A DNA stretch of 64,000 nucleotides from Bacillus licheniformis DSM 13 = ATCC 14580 (GTDB lineage: Bacteria; Bacillota; Bacilli; Bacillales; Bacillaceae). Position numbers and translations under genes: made by a program. Location of the stretch: contig NC_006270.3 of assembly GCF_000011645.1 (NCBI RefSeq), positions 3,866,501 through 3,930,500 of the forward strand, given 5' to 3'. Below are positions 32,493-40,377 of this stretch, piece by piece. The notes below the pieces were generated by a model. That model had not been told where the DNA came from and made no database searches. It saw nothing but the letters and a program-made list of their open reading frames with translations. Positions within the stretch are counted from its first letter, which is position 1, and each line of letters starts with the position of its first letter.

Positions 32493-33842
32493 ATGAAGAG
32501 AAAAATGATGATGTTCGGATTGGCGCTATCGATCATTGCAGGCGGCGTGGTCGCCGATGGAACGGGGAATGCAGCTCAAGCGGCCCCTCAGGAAACAGCC
32601 ATCGCAAAAGATATCGAAAAATTCAGCAAAAAATTCAACGAGAACCGCGCCTATCAAACGATTTACCATTTAAGCGAAACGATCGGGCCGCGTGTGACAG
32701 GCACGGCAGAAGAAAAAAAGAGCGCCGCTTTTATCGCCTCACAGATGAAAAAGTCAAATCTGAAAGTAAGCACACAAAAGTTCAGCATACCTGACCGGCT
32801 GGAAGGAACGCTTACCGTTCAGGGAAATAACGTGCCTGCGCGGCCTGCCGCCGGTTCCGCCCCGACTGCAGCAGAAGGCTTGGCCGCTCCTCTCTATGAT
32901 GCCGGCCTCGGCTTGCCCGGCGACTTCACAGAAGAAGCGAAAGGAAAAATCGCCGTCATTTTGAGAGGAGAGCTGACATTCTATGAAAAGGCCAAAAACG
33001 CTGCTGACGCAGGCGCAAGCGGAGTTATCATTTATAATAACGTCGACAGCCTCGTCCCTCTGACTCCGAATCTAAGCGGTAATAAAGTCGATATTCCAGT
33101 TGTCGGCGTCAAAAAGGAAGACGGGGAAAAGCTGCTTTCTGAACAAGAAGCGATCCTGAAGCTGAAAGCTCATAAAAATCAAACCTCGCAAAACGTAATC
33201 GGCGTCCGCAAAGCAAAAGGTGTCAAAAATCCTGACATCGTTTATGTGACTTCGCATTATGACAGCGTTCCATATGCACCGGGAGCCAATGACAATGCCT
33301 CCGGCACTTCAGTCGTCCTTGAACTGGCCCGAATTTTGAAGACAGTGCCAGCCGACAAAGAAATTCGCTTTATTACATTCGGAGCCGAAGAAATCGGACT
33401 CCTCGGTTCGCGCCATTATGTCAGCACATTGTCAAATCAGGAAGTCAAACGGAGCGTTGCCAACTTTAACTTAGATATGGTGGCGACAAGCTGGGAGAAT
33501 GCTTCACAGCTGTACATCAATACGCCCGACGGTTCGGCAAACCTCGTCTGGCAGCTAAGTAAAGCCGCTTCTTTAAGCCTTGGAAAAGACGTATTATTTT
33601 TACATCAAGGCGGATCATCCGACCATGTCCCATTCCATGAAGCCGGCATCGACTCGGCCAACTTTATTTGGAGAGAGCCGGGAACAGGCGCTTTGGAGCC
33701 TTGGTACCACACCCCTTACGACACGATTGAACATATCAGCAAAGACAGGCTGAAAACAGCCGGTCAAATCGCGGGAACAGCTGTGTATAACTTCACCAAG
33801 AAGGAAAACAGAAAACCGTCTTACAGCTCAGTTGCCCAGTAA
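32493..33842 (+). CDS. ywaD: Secreted M28 aminopeptidase YwaD
   Basis: A 449-aa secreted double-zinc aminopeptidase. A Sec signal (KRKMMMFGLALSIIAGGVVA, cleavage near AAQAAPQ) is followed by a PA domain (about residues 120-215, with AKGKIAVILRGELTFYEKA) inserted in the peptidase. Zinc ligands appear in VTSHYDSVP, GANDNASGT, FGAEEIGLLGSRH (catalytic and bridging Glu), FNLDMVA and SSDHVPFHEAG. Matches B. subtilis YwaD, which releases N-terminal amino acids from peptides outside the cell. ATG 32493 follows CAAGGGGGTTTATGT. Monocistronic, divergent from the galactonate operon. Confidence 0.93.
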   Translation: MKRKMMMFGLALSIIAGGVVADGTGNAAQAAPQETAIAKDIEKFSKKFNENRAYQTIYHLSETIGPRVTGTAEEKKSAAFIASQMKKSNLKVSTQKFSIPDRLEGTLTVQGNNVPARPAAGSAPTAAEGLAAPLYDAGLGLPGDFTEEAKGKIAVILRGELTFYEKAKNAADAGASGVIIYNNVDSLVPLTPNLSGNKVDIPVVGVKKEDGEKLLSEQEAILKLKAHKNQTSQNVIGVRKAKGVKNPDIVYVTSHYDSVPYAPGANDNASGTSVVLELARILKTVPADKEIRFITFGAEEIGLLGSRHYVSTLSNQEVKRSVANFNLDMVATSWENASQLYINTPDGSANLVWQLSKAASLSLGKDVLFLHQGGSSDHVPFHEAGIDSANFIWREPGTGALEPWYHTPYDTIEHISKDRLKTAGQIAGTAVYNFTKKENRKPSYSSVAQ

Positions 33843-33849
33843 TTTTAAA

Positions 33850-33885
33850 AAGGAGCAGATTGAAAATCTGCTCCTCCTTCTTTTC
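33850..33885 (+). terminator. Terminator of ywaD
   Basis: GGAGCAGATT and AATCTGCTCC form a perfect stem around GAA, followed by a pyrimidine-rich stretch ending TTTTC. Confidence 0.75.
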
Positions 33886-34034
33886 ATAGACCCAAAGCGC
33901 CTTTCCTCCCCACCGCTTCCGTATCATCACCTTTTCAGCTATTCGTTATCTTTATTATCAAACAATCAATAAGCAACCAATATCAATTTGTTAATTTTTG
34001 TCTCTTTGCTTTTCCAATCTCCAAAAGAAAGCAA

Positions 34035-34061
34035 AAAAATGGAGCCGCATCTCGCGCTCCA
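34035..34061 (-). terminator. Terminator of the MFS efflux gene
   Basis: Minus strand TGGAGC and GCTCCA around a ten-base loop, followed by seven T residues, just past the stop codon. Confidence 0.7.
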
Positions 34062-34065
34062 TTTT

Positions 34066-35427
34066 TCAATCCTTCATCAGCTTGATAAATCTGAAGCTCA
34101 TCAAAATGCTGCCGATGGCAACCGCAATCATGACCATCCCCAGATCCTGAAAATGCCCCGCGGTTATTTCTTCTCCAAACAACAGACCCAGAATGACGGA
34201 CGAAAAGATCGAGCCAAGATAGCGGCATGTTTGAAAAAGCCCCGAAGTCGTCCCGACGATGTCCGGCGGACTTGCCGTAAACATGGCAGCCTGCAGGGCG
34301 ACATTGCCGAGGCCGTAGCTGACCCCGAGCAAAGAGAGGATGATGCCTTTCCACAACATCGGTGCATCGACAAAAAACAATGTGAGCAGGATAGCGCCCG
34401 CTGCCATTAAGCAAGAACCAATTAACACGGGCTGCGTTTCTCCTGAACGGTCAATCCATTTCCCGACGAAAGGCGAGATCAATACGCTCGTCCCGGACAT
34501 GAACAGCATCAAAAGACCGCTCGTTTGAACGGAAAGGTGCATTTCATCCTGAAAATAACTCGGAAGTCCAAAAAACAAACAGTAGTTAAAGATGTTCAGC
34601 ATAATAAATTGAGCATAGACCGAAGTTAACGTCCTGCGTGCGATCAACAGCCTGATATCAATAAACGGACTGTTCACTCTCAGCTCCCACCAAACAAACA
34701 TCAAAAGCAAGACGAGTCCGAACATCCCCTCGGCAAAACGGGGCTCGCCCGTGCTCAATGAGAGCAGAAATGCCAGCAGGAGAACGATTCCGCCCGCAAA
34801 CAGAAGAATTCCGGTGAGATCAAGCCGCTTGATCACGGCGCGGACATTTAAGCCGGCTTTTTTCTCATCTTTCGGGAACATGTACATCCCCAGCAAAAAG
34901 CTGAACAAAATAAATGGAAAGTTCACGAGGAAGATGGCGGGCCATCCCCCGAGTACGATTAAAAATCCCCCCACGGTCGGTCCAAAGGCGGTCATTGCCG
35001 AAGAAAAAATGGACAGCACACTGAGTGCAGACGCCTGCTTCTCATGAATGTGGCTTCTGATCAGGCCCACTCCCGAAGGGTAAATGGCGCCGCTCCCAAT
35101 CGATTGAAACAAACGCATGATCAACAAGACGGAAAAAGCCGGTGCGAGAGGAGCGCCGATTGCCGATACGGCAACGAGAACAAGCCCTGACAAAAACATC
35201 TTTTTCCGGCCGATTAAATCGCCAATTTTTCCTGTGACAGGCTGTGCGACCGCACTGGCTAGATAAAAAGATGAAATCAGCCACGATACGGTTGCAAATG
35301 AAAGGTGAAACTCATGCTGGATGCTGTGCAGCGCCAAAGAAATCATTGAAGAGTTGAGCGGATTCAGCATCGTCCCTGATGCAACGGCTGTTAAAAACAG
35401 GGCCCGTTTCTTTTTCAATCCGGCCAT
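34066..35427 (-). CDS. MFS multidrug efflux-type transporter
   Basis: A 453-aa transporter with about 12-14 spans. N-terminal SGTMLNPLNSSMISLALHSI and the motif LASAVAQPVTGKIGDLIGRK (motif A) followed by GSGAIYPSGVGLIRSHIHEK are typical of the DHA2-like drug:H+ antiporters. Motif C-like GPTVGGFLIVLGGWPAIFLV is also present. Substrate unknown. ATG 35427 directly follows the TAA of a 70-codon ORF (TAAATG), so its translation depends on that ORF. No regulator gene is adjacent. Confidence 0.85.
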   Translation of the reverse strand: MAGLKKKRALFLTAVASGTMLNPLNSSMISLALHSIQHEFHLSFATVSWLISSFYLASAVAQPVTGKIGDLIGRKKMFLSGLVLVAVSAIGAPLAPAFSVLLIMRLFQSIGSGAIYPSGVGLIRSHIHEKQASALSVLSIFSSAMTAFGPTVGGFLIVLGGWPAIFLVNFPFILFSFLLGMYMFPKDEKKAGLNVRAVIKRLDLTGILLFAGGIVLLLAFLLSLSTGEPRFAEGMFGLVLLLMFVWWELRVNSPFIDIRLLIARRTLTSVYAQFIMLNIFNYCLFFGLPSYFQDEMHLSVQTSGLLMLFMSGTSVLISPFVGKWIDRSGETQPVLIGSCLMAAGAILLTLFFVDAPMLWKGIILSLLGVSYGLGNVALQAAMFTASPPDIVGTTSGLFQTCRYLGSIFSSVILGLLFGEEITAGHFQDLGMVMIAVAIGSILMSFRFIKLMKD

Positions 35428-35640
35428 TTACTTAGGGTACAGCAGCCTTTCGCCAGCTCCGCCCGCTTTACCGCCCGCCCCCGCTTCCCCGCTCATCAGA
35501 CGGCTCCTATCATCACAGCCGAAAGCATTGAGGACGGCCCCGTATAAAGCAGCATCAAGCCGTTGCGACTCCCGGTTCATCATTGCTTCCGTTCCGTTTT
35601 GCAAACCGCATTCCGCACGTTTTTCAATATCCGATTTCAT
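35428..35640 (-). CDS. Small protein coupled to the MFS gene, unknown
   Basis: A 70-aa ORF from ATG 35640, well placed after GAGGAGGTCTAAAT. It has a charged helical first half (MKSDIEKRAECGLQNG, MMNRESQRLDAALYGAV), a single-Cys stretch FGCDDRSRLMSG, and a glycine-rich tail GEAGAGGKAGGAGERLLYPK. No membrane span or signal peptide is seen and I recognise no family. Its stop codon abuts the MFS start, so it is the first gene of a two-gene operon. It could be a leader that couples translation, a regulator, or an exported peptide. Confidence 0.6.
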   Translation of the reverse strand: MKSDIEKRAECGLQNGTEAMMNRESQRLDAALYGAVLNAFGCDDRSRLMSGEAGAGGKAGGAGERLLYPK

Positions 35641-35743
35641 ATTTAGACCTCCTCGTGCTCTTATCATTTTCTTGTTTTCCTTTTTCGATTCATGACAGTC
35701 ATAACCTTTGATACAGAGGAGCGTTCTTCCTCTTTTCTGTTAG

Positions 35744-36067
35744 TTGAAAAACGCATTTGACGGAGCTGGCATAGTGAAAAGTTCAAAAAAACTTATCAGT
35801 ACGCTGACAAAAGAAGAACGCCATCGCCGGGCCATGATTTCCAAAACAAAAAGCGGAAAGAAGTCGAGCGTCTTGCCGGAGATCAAGTGAAAGTGTGGAT
35901 TAAGAGCGCGCTCGGCAAACTGCAGGGCAAATACCGGGCGGACGTCTTGAAATTCGGGTATCGAAAAAGCGGAAGGGAAATGGGATGAGATTTTCACCGA
36001 AGCCGATATTACATATCATGTTGATATCAACATTGACAACTTCGGGTCAAGCGGCAGAAAAAAATAG
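35744..36067 (+). pseudogene. Remnant of a Ger(x)C-family spore germination lipoprotein
   Basis: No intact ORF, but three consecutive frame segments read like parts of a GerKC/GerAC-type protein: NAFDGAGIVKSSKKLISTLT-KEE (like the family's GxAVFKxxKLxGxLxxEE), then DQVKVWIKSALGKLQGKYRA and DVLKFG, then WDEIFTEADITYHVDINIDN ending at TAG 36067, which matches the C-terminal KYxADVxGFG...W.xiFpxAxvxvxVxvxI pattern. At least two frameshifts and a large internal deletion separate them (intact proteins are 350-400 aa). No gerA or gerB-type partner genes are left. The family call is by pattern only. Confidence 0.5.
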
Positions 36068-36068
36068 C

Positions 36069-36097
36069 AGCCGGGCATTTCTTTAGCCCGGCTTCCT
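36069..36097. terminator. Hairpin terminator after sasA
   Basis: AGCCGGGC and GCCCGGCT pair around a nine-base loop. On the minus strand GCTATTTTTTTC follows, so it ends sasA. Confidence 0.75.
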
Positions 36098-36098
36098 T

Positions 36099-36758
36099 TT
36101 ATTGATCCGCTTTTGTTCGAATATGAAGCATCTTTTCATCCAAGTAGTTCGCGATGTCAGCCGCTTCTTTCAGCTCATCAGTGAGCTGGTTCGGCACTTC
36201 ATTGTTCAATTTGTAGTAGATTTTATGCTCGAGGCTCGCCCAGAAATCCATCGCGATCGTCCTGATTTGAATCTCCACCTTGGCGTGCTCGACGCGGTTG
36301 GTCAAGTAAACGGGCACTTCTACAATTAAGTGAAGACTCCTGTATCCGTTCGGCTTCGGATTTTTAATGTAGTCCTTCATTTTTAAAATTTTGATGTCTT
36401 CATGTTCCTTCAGCACTTCAACCATATTGTAAATGTCGGATAAAAACGAGCAGACGATTCTGAGACCGGCGATATCATTGATGTGCTCCTTAGCGGCCTT
36501 TGTCGTAATATCGCAGCCCTTCCGCACAAGCTTGTTAATCAGGCTTTCAAAGCTTTTCACCCTTGATTTCGTATGTTCAATCGGGTTGTGGCCGTGAATT
36601 AAATTATATTCCTGGCTGATAATCGAAAACTTCGTATCCATTTGATCCAAGGCAAATTTATAGACGAGGAGTTCGTTCTTCCAGTCCTCCATCAGGTTTC
36701 TCAAATCTTCTATCTGGGCTTCAGGCAGTCCTATCATCTTATCTATCGCCATATCCAT
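36099..36758 (-). CDS. sasA: Small alarmone synthetase SasA (YwaC, RelP)
   Basis: A 219-aa GTP pyrophosphokinase without hydrolase or regulatory domains, making ppGpp/pppGpp in response to cell-envelope stress. Synthetase motifs: NPIEHTKSRVKSFESLINKL, the substrate block HINDIAGLRIVCSFLSDIYN, KDYIKNPKPNGYRSLHLIVE (the pyrimidine/GTP loop), and EIQIRTIAMDFWASLEHKI. It matches B. subtilis YwaC (210 aa) almost throughout. ATG 36758 follows AAGGAGAAAAATACA. An ECF-type promoter just upstream (CGAAAC, CGTCTA) fits the known SigM/SigW control in B. subtilis. Confidence 0.95.
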   Translation of the reverse strand: MDMAIDKMIGLPEAQIEDLRNLMEDWKNELLVYKFALDQMDTKFSIISQEYNLIHGHNPIEHTKSRVKSFESLINKLVRKGCDITTKAAKEHINDIAGLRIVCSFLSDIYNMVEVLKEHEDIKILKMKDYIKNPKPNGYRSLHLIVEVPVYLTNRVEHAKVEIQIRTIAMDFWASLEHKIYYKLNNEVPNQLTDELKEAADIANYLDEKMLHIRTKADQ

Positions 36759-36805
36759 TGTATTTTTCTCCTTATAACATCATTTCGTTTCGTTTTTTCA
36801 GTTAA

Positions 36806-36834
36806 TAGACGGGTACCTCCATGGTAAAGTTTCG
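36806..36834 (-). promoter_or_regulatory. ECF sigma factor promoter of sasA
   Basis: Minus strand CGAAAC (36834-36829), 17-base spacer, CGTCTA (36811-36806), close to the SigW/SigM consensus TGAAAC/CGTCTA. It lies about 50 bases before the start codon. Confidence 0.75.
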
Positions 36835-36954
36835 ACTTAAAGCGGAGATCAAAAAATAGCCTGGTTTACCATTTTCCACATTTTTAAATTTATACCCCTT
36901 TCAAAAGTCATAAAACTATCATATTCTGTAATACCACTTTTCGGAGGTGAGAAT

Positions 36955-37038
36955 ATGTCATACTCTAATAGCTTCGCTTTGATTGTTGTATTATTTATTT
37001 TGCTGATCATTGTGGGCTCCGCTTTTGTAAAGTATTAA
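36955..37038 (+). CDS. YjcZ-family sporulation micropeptide
   Basis: A 27-aa peptide beginning MSYSNSFALIVVLFILLIIV and ending GSAFVKY: a short polar start, one hydrophobic span, a short charged end. This is the pattern of YjcZ-type sporulation proteins. ATG 36955 follows CGGAGGTGAGAAT. A hairpin with a T run follows at 37074. It lies alone between sasA and dlt. Being so small, the family call rests on the overall pattern and the strong ribosome binding site. Confidence 0.75.
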   Translation: MSYSNSFALIVVLFILLIIVGSAFVKY

Positions 37039-37073
37039 TTCATTCGCGCACGAAGCCTTCTTCCGAAAAACTG

Positions 37074-37122
37074 CAGGTTCATATCGAAAGGCGCTCCGCT
37101 TTTCATATGAGCCTGTTTTTTT
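37074..37122 (+). terminator. Terminator of the YjcZ-type gene
   Basis: CAGGTTCATAT (37074-37084) pairs with ATATGAGCCTG (37105-37115) with one G-T pair, followed by seven T residues. Confidence 0.75.
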
Positions 37123-37227
37123 GTAATTTAAAAAGAATTTATTTCCACAATAACAAAAAATGTTTATAATAGGATAGGCTCTGAGCTGACGGCTGACGGC
37201 GCTCGGAAATAAAAACTCTCCCACAAA

Positions 37228-37253
37228 TGAAACTTTTATACAACATTTTCGTC
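37228..37253 (+). promoter_or_regulatory. ECF sigma factor promoter of the dlt operon
   Basis: TGAAAC (37228-37233), 16-base spacer, CGTC (37250-37253) followed by TTA. In B. subtilis dlt is driven by SigX and related ECF factors; this element is in the right place, about 45 bases before dltX. Confidence 0.75.
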
Positions 37254-37298
37254 TTATACTGTTGTTAAGGCAATTCAATAACGGAAAGGAAAAGATCA

Positions 37299-37448
37299 AT
37301 GTTAAATAAGCTAAGAATGTTGTATGAAAAAACAACAATGAAGTGGCTGCTCAACACTTCCTATTACTTTCTCATTCTGGTGCTGCTGTTTTTAATTTAC
37401 GGATTCCATACAGCAAATACAGGTTCATATATTTATAATGACTTTTAA
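37299..37448 (+). CDS. dltX: D-alanylation accessory peptide DltX
   Basis: A 49-aa single-span membrane peptide: a basic N-terminal part (MLNKLRMLYEKTTMKWLLNT), the span YYFLILVLLFLIYGF, and the conserved C-terminal end ANTGSYIYNDF, which is the DltX signature. DltX is needed for D-alanine transfer to teichoic acids and is thought to carry the alanyl group outside with DltB and DltD. ATG 37299 follows CGGAAAGGAAAAGATCA. It is too short for many gene callers. First gene of dltXABCD. Confidence 0.9.
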   Translation: MLNKLRMLYEKTTMKWLLNTSYYFLILVLLFLIYGFHTANTGSYIYNDF

Positions 37449-37462
37449 TGGAGAAGAAAACA

Positions 37463-38971
37463 ATGAAACTGATTGAAACAATTAAAAAATACGCGCAAAC
37501 ACAACCCGATACCCTTGCTTTTGTGAATGAAGAAGAAAAGCTGACATACGGAGAGCTTTGGTCACAATCTGAGCGCCTTGCCGCAAGGATTCAAAGCGAA
37601 GCTTTAACAGATGCTTCTCCGATCATTGTCTACGGACATATGAAACCGGTTATGGCGGTTTCCTTCCTGGCTTGTGTAAAAGCCGGGCATCCGTACATTC
37701 CAGTTGACGTATCGATTCCGGCAGACCGGATTCTGAAAATCATCAACAGTTCAAAAGCCGAGCTTCTGCTCAATAATTCAGGCACTTCGGTTGACACGGG
37801 AGATGCCCTCATTTCCGTAGTGGAACCGGGCGTTCTTGAAGGAGACGGGGTGCCGGAGACAGATCCCGGACGCTGGGTACATGGGGAAGATACTTTTTAC
37901 ATTATCTACACATCCGGAAGCACGGGAAATCCAAAAGGCGTGCAAATCTCAGCCGATAACCTTCAGAGCTTCACAGATTGGATCACGAATGACTTTCCGG
38001 TGGAAAGCGGCCAAGTGTTCTTAAATCAAGCCCCGTTTTCCTTTGATTTATCGGTAATGGACCTTTATCCGTGCCTGCAGTCCGGAGGCACCTTATGGAC
38101 GGTTACGAAAGACATGATTAATCGGCCGAAACTATTGTTTGAAGCACTGAAACAGTCCAACGTCAACGTCTGGACATCGACGCCTTCATTCGCACAAATG
38201 TGCTTGATGGATCCGTCTTATTCGGAAGAGCTGCTTCCGGAGCTGAGCTTGTTTATGTTCTGCGGAGAAACGCTTCCTGCGTCAGTCGCCAGACAGCTTA
38301 AAGAAAGATTTCCAAAGGCTCGTGTTTTTAACACATACGGCCCGACCGAAGCGACCGTTGCCGTCACTTCCATCGAAGTAACAGACGACGTATTAAACAA
38401 GTATTCTTCTCTTCCCGTCGGTTCTGAAAAGCCCGAAACCGAAATCGTAATCATCAATGAAGACGGAAAAGCCGTCCAAGACGGGGAAAAAGGCGAGATC
38501 ATAATTACCGGAGCAAGCGTCAGCAAAGGCTATTTAGGCGAAAAAGCGCTGACGGAAAAAGCGTTTTTCTCTTACAACGGCTCCCCTGCTTACCGCACCG
38601 GTGACGCAGGTTACAAAGAAAACGGCCAGCTCTTCTTCCTCGGAAGACTCGATTTCCAAATCAAACTGCACGGCTACCGGATTGAGCTTGAAGAAATCGA
38701 ATATCAGATCAATCAGTCCCGATATGTGCAGTCGGCAGTCGTTATTCCATTCTACCGCGAGGAGAAAATCGAGTATCTGATCGCCATGATTGTGCCTGCC
38801 GAACACGATTTCGAAAAGGAATACCAGTTAACCAGCGCGATTAAGAAAGATTTGGGCAGCAAGCTGCCGGCCTATATGATTCCGAGAAAATTCATGTATC
38901 AAAAAGAGATTCCGATGACAGCAAACGGTAAAATCGACCGCAAGAGATTAAAAGAAGAGGTAACCGTATGA
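37463..38971 (+). CDS. dltA: D-alanine:D-alanyl carrier protein ligase
   Basis: A 502-aa adenylating enzyme that activates D-alanine with ATP and loads it on DltC. The ANL-family motifs are YIIYTSGSTGNPKGVQIS (P-loop), FSFDLSVMDLYPCLQSGGTL, FNTYGPTEATVAVTS, YRTGDAGYKENGQLFFLGR and the catalytic Lys of MTANGKIDRKRL. Start chosen at ATG 37463 (MKLIETIKKYA), eight bases after GGAGAA, which matches B. subtilis DltA; an ATG five codons earlier overlaps the dltX stop. Cytoplasmic. Its stop overlaps dltB (ATGA). Confidence 0.96.
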   Translation: MKLIETIKKYAQTQPDTLAFVNEEEKLTYGELWSQSERLAARIQSEALTDASPIIVYGHMKPVMAVSFLACVKAGHPYIPVDVSIPADRILKIINSSKAELLLNNSGTSVDTGDALISVVEPGVLEGDGVPETDPGRWVHGEDTFYIIYTSGSTGNPKGVQISADNLQSFTDWITNDFPVESGQVFLNQAPFSFDLSVMDLYPCLQSGGTLWTVTKDMINRPKLLFEALKQSNVNVWTSTPSFAQMCLMDPSYSEELLPELSLFMFCGETLPASVARQLKERFPKARVFNTYGPTEATVAVTSIEVTDDVLNKYSSLPVGSEKPETEIVIINEDGKAVQDGEKGEIIITGASVSKGYLGEKALTEKAFFSYNGSPAYRTGDAGYKENGQLFFLGRLDFQIKLHGYRIELEEIEYQINQSRYVQSAVVIPFYREEKIEYLIAMIVPAEHDFEKEYQLTSAIKKDLGSKLPAYMIPRKFMYQKEIPMTANGKIDRKRLKEEVTV

Positions 38972-40125
38972 CGCCTTATGGTTCATTTCTTTTCTTCATT
39001 ATATTAGGAATTTTACTGGCGCCGACCATCATTCTCGGACTGAACGGAAAAAGCTTCCGCTTATATAATATGGCGGTTTCCGTTCTGGTTCTGGCGCTTA
39101 TTTTTTCGAACAGCCTGCACGGGCTGATCATGCTGTGCCTGTTTACGCTTTGGCAGACGGTTCTGATCAAAGGCTATATCGCTTACCGTCTAAAAGCGAA
39201 CAGCGGCATCGTATTTTGTCTGGCTGCAGCAGCTTCTATCCTGCCTCTGGCACTGTCAAAGCTGCTGCCGTTTTTCGCCGTTGACAACTGGGCAACATTT
39301 CTCGGAATCTCGTATTTAACTTTTAAAGGGGTTCAGCTCATCATTGAAACCCGCGACGGTCTCATTAAAAAGCAGCTCCCAATCAGCAGACTGCTTTACT
39401 TTATTCTCTTTTTTCCAACCATCTCGTCAGGTCCGATCGACAGGTACCGCCGTTTTGAAAAAGACGATCAGACGGTTTGGACAAAGGAGCAATACGAAGA
39501 ACTGCTTTACAAAGGAATCAATAAAATTTTTCTCGGCTTTTTGTACAAATTCATTATCGGCTACTGCATTAATACGTATGTCATAATGAAACTGCCGTTT
39601 TTGACTTCCGGCAGCTTCTCGCATGGATTGGCATACATGTATGCGTACAGCCTTTATCTGTTTTTTGATTTCGCCGGATACACGGCTTTTGCGGTCGGCG
39701 TCAGCTATATCATGGGAATCAAATCCCCTGAAAACTTTAATAAGCCGTTCATCAGCCGCAATATTAAAGATTTCTGGAACCGCTGGCATATGTCGCTTTC
39801 CTTCTGGTTCAGAGACTACGTCTTCATGCGCTTTGTCCTTTGGATGACGAAGAAAAAATGGATCACAAACCGGATGGCTGTTTCCAATATCGGATATGTG
39901 CTGCTGTTCCTTCTGATGGGCGTCTGGCACGGCCTTGCCCCTCAGTACATCGTCTACGGGCTGTATCACGCGCTGCTCATGGTCGGCTTTAACTTCTTTG
40001 AAAAATGGAATAAGAAGCACAAGTGGTGGCCGAACAACAAGTGGACGACAGCCGTCTCAATTGTGGTGACCTTCCACTTTGTATGTTTTGGATTTTTAAT
40101 TTTCTCAGGGAAACTAATACACTAA
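38968..40125 (+). CDS. dltB: D-alanyl transfer protein DltB, MBOAT family
   Basis: A 385-aa membrane-bound O-acyltransferase with about 11 spans that moves D-alanine from DltC across the membrane. MBOAT features: ISYLTFKGVQLIIETRDGLI, FFPTISSGPIDRYRRF, KDFWNRWHMSLSFWFRDYVF and the catalytic histidine in MGVWHGLAPQYIVYGLYHAL. ATG 38968 overlaps the dltA stop, so synthesis is coupled. No defect seen; length is that of the family. Confidence 0.96.
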   Translation: MTPYGSFLFFIILGILLAPTIILGLNGKSFRLYNMAVSVLVLALIFSNSLHGLIMLCLFTLWQTVLIKGYIAYRLKANSGIVFCLAAAASILPLALSKLLPFFAVDNWATFLGISYLTFKGVQLIIETRDGLIKKQLPISRLLYFILFFPTISSGPIDRYRRFEKDDQTVWTKEQYEELLYKGINKIFLGFLYKFIIGYCINTYVIMKLPFLTSGSFSHGLAYMYAYSLYLFFDFAGYTAFAVGVSYIMGIKSPENFNKPFISRNIKDFWNRWHMSLSFWFRDYVFMRFVLWMTKKKWITNRMAVSNIGYVLLFLLMGVWHGLAPQYIVYGLYHALLMVGFNFFEKWNKKHKWWPNNKWTTAVSIVVTFHFVCFGFLIFSGKLIH

Positions 40126-40140
40126 AAGGAGATTTTCATA

Positions 40141-40377
40141 ATGGATTTTAATCAAGAAGTACTTTCAGTTTTAGCAGAGGTATGTCAGGACGATATCGTA
40201 AAGGAAAATCCGGATATTGATATATTCGAAGAGGGAATCCTCGATTCCTTCGGCACGGTGGAATTGCTGCTCGCATTCGAAAGCCATTTTAACATCACAG
40301 TGCCGATTACAGAGTTTGACCGGGATGCATGGAACACGCCAAATCAAATCATAAAGCAGCTGAATGAGTTGAGATAA
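40141..40377 (+). CDS. dltC: D-alanyl carrier protein
   Basis: A 78-aa acyl-carrier-like protein that carries D-alanine on a 4'-phosphopantetheine arm. The attachment site is Ser 36 in EGILDSFGTVELLLAFE. ATG 40141 follows AAAAGGAGATTTTCATA. The stop codon overlaps the dltD start (TAATG). Acidic and helical, as expected. Confidence 0.96.
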   Translation: MDFNQEVLSVLAEVCQDDIVKENPDIDIFEEGILDSFGTVELLLAFESHFNITVPITEFDRDAWNTPNQIIKQLNELR

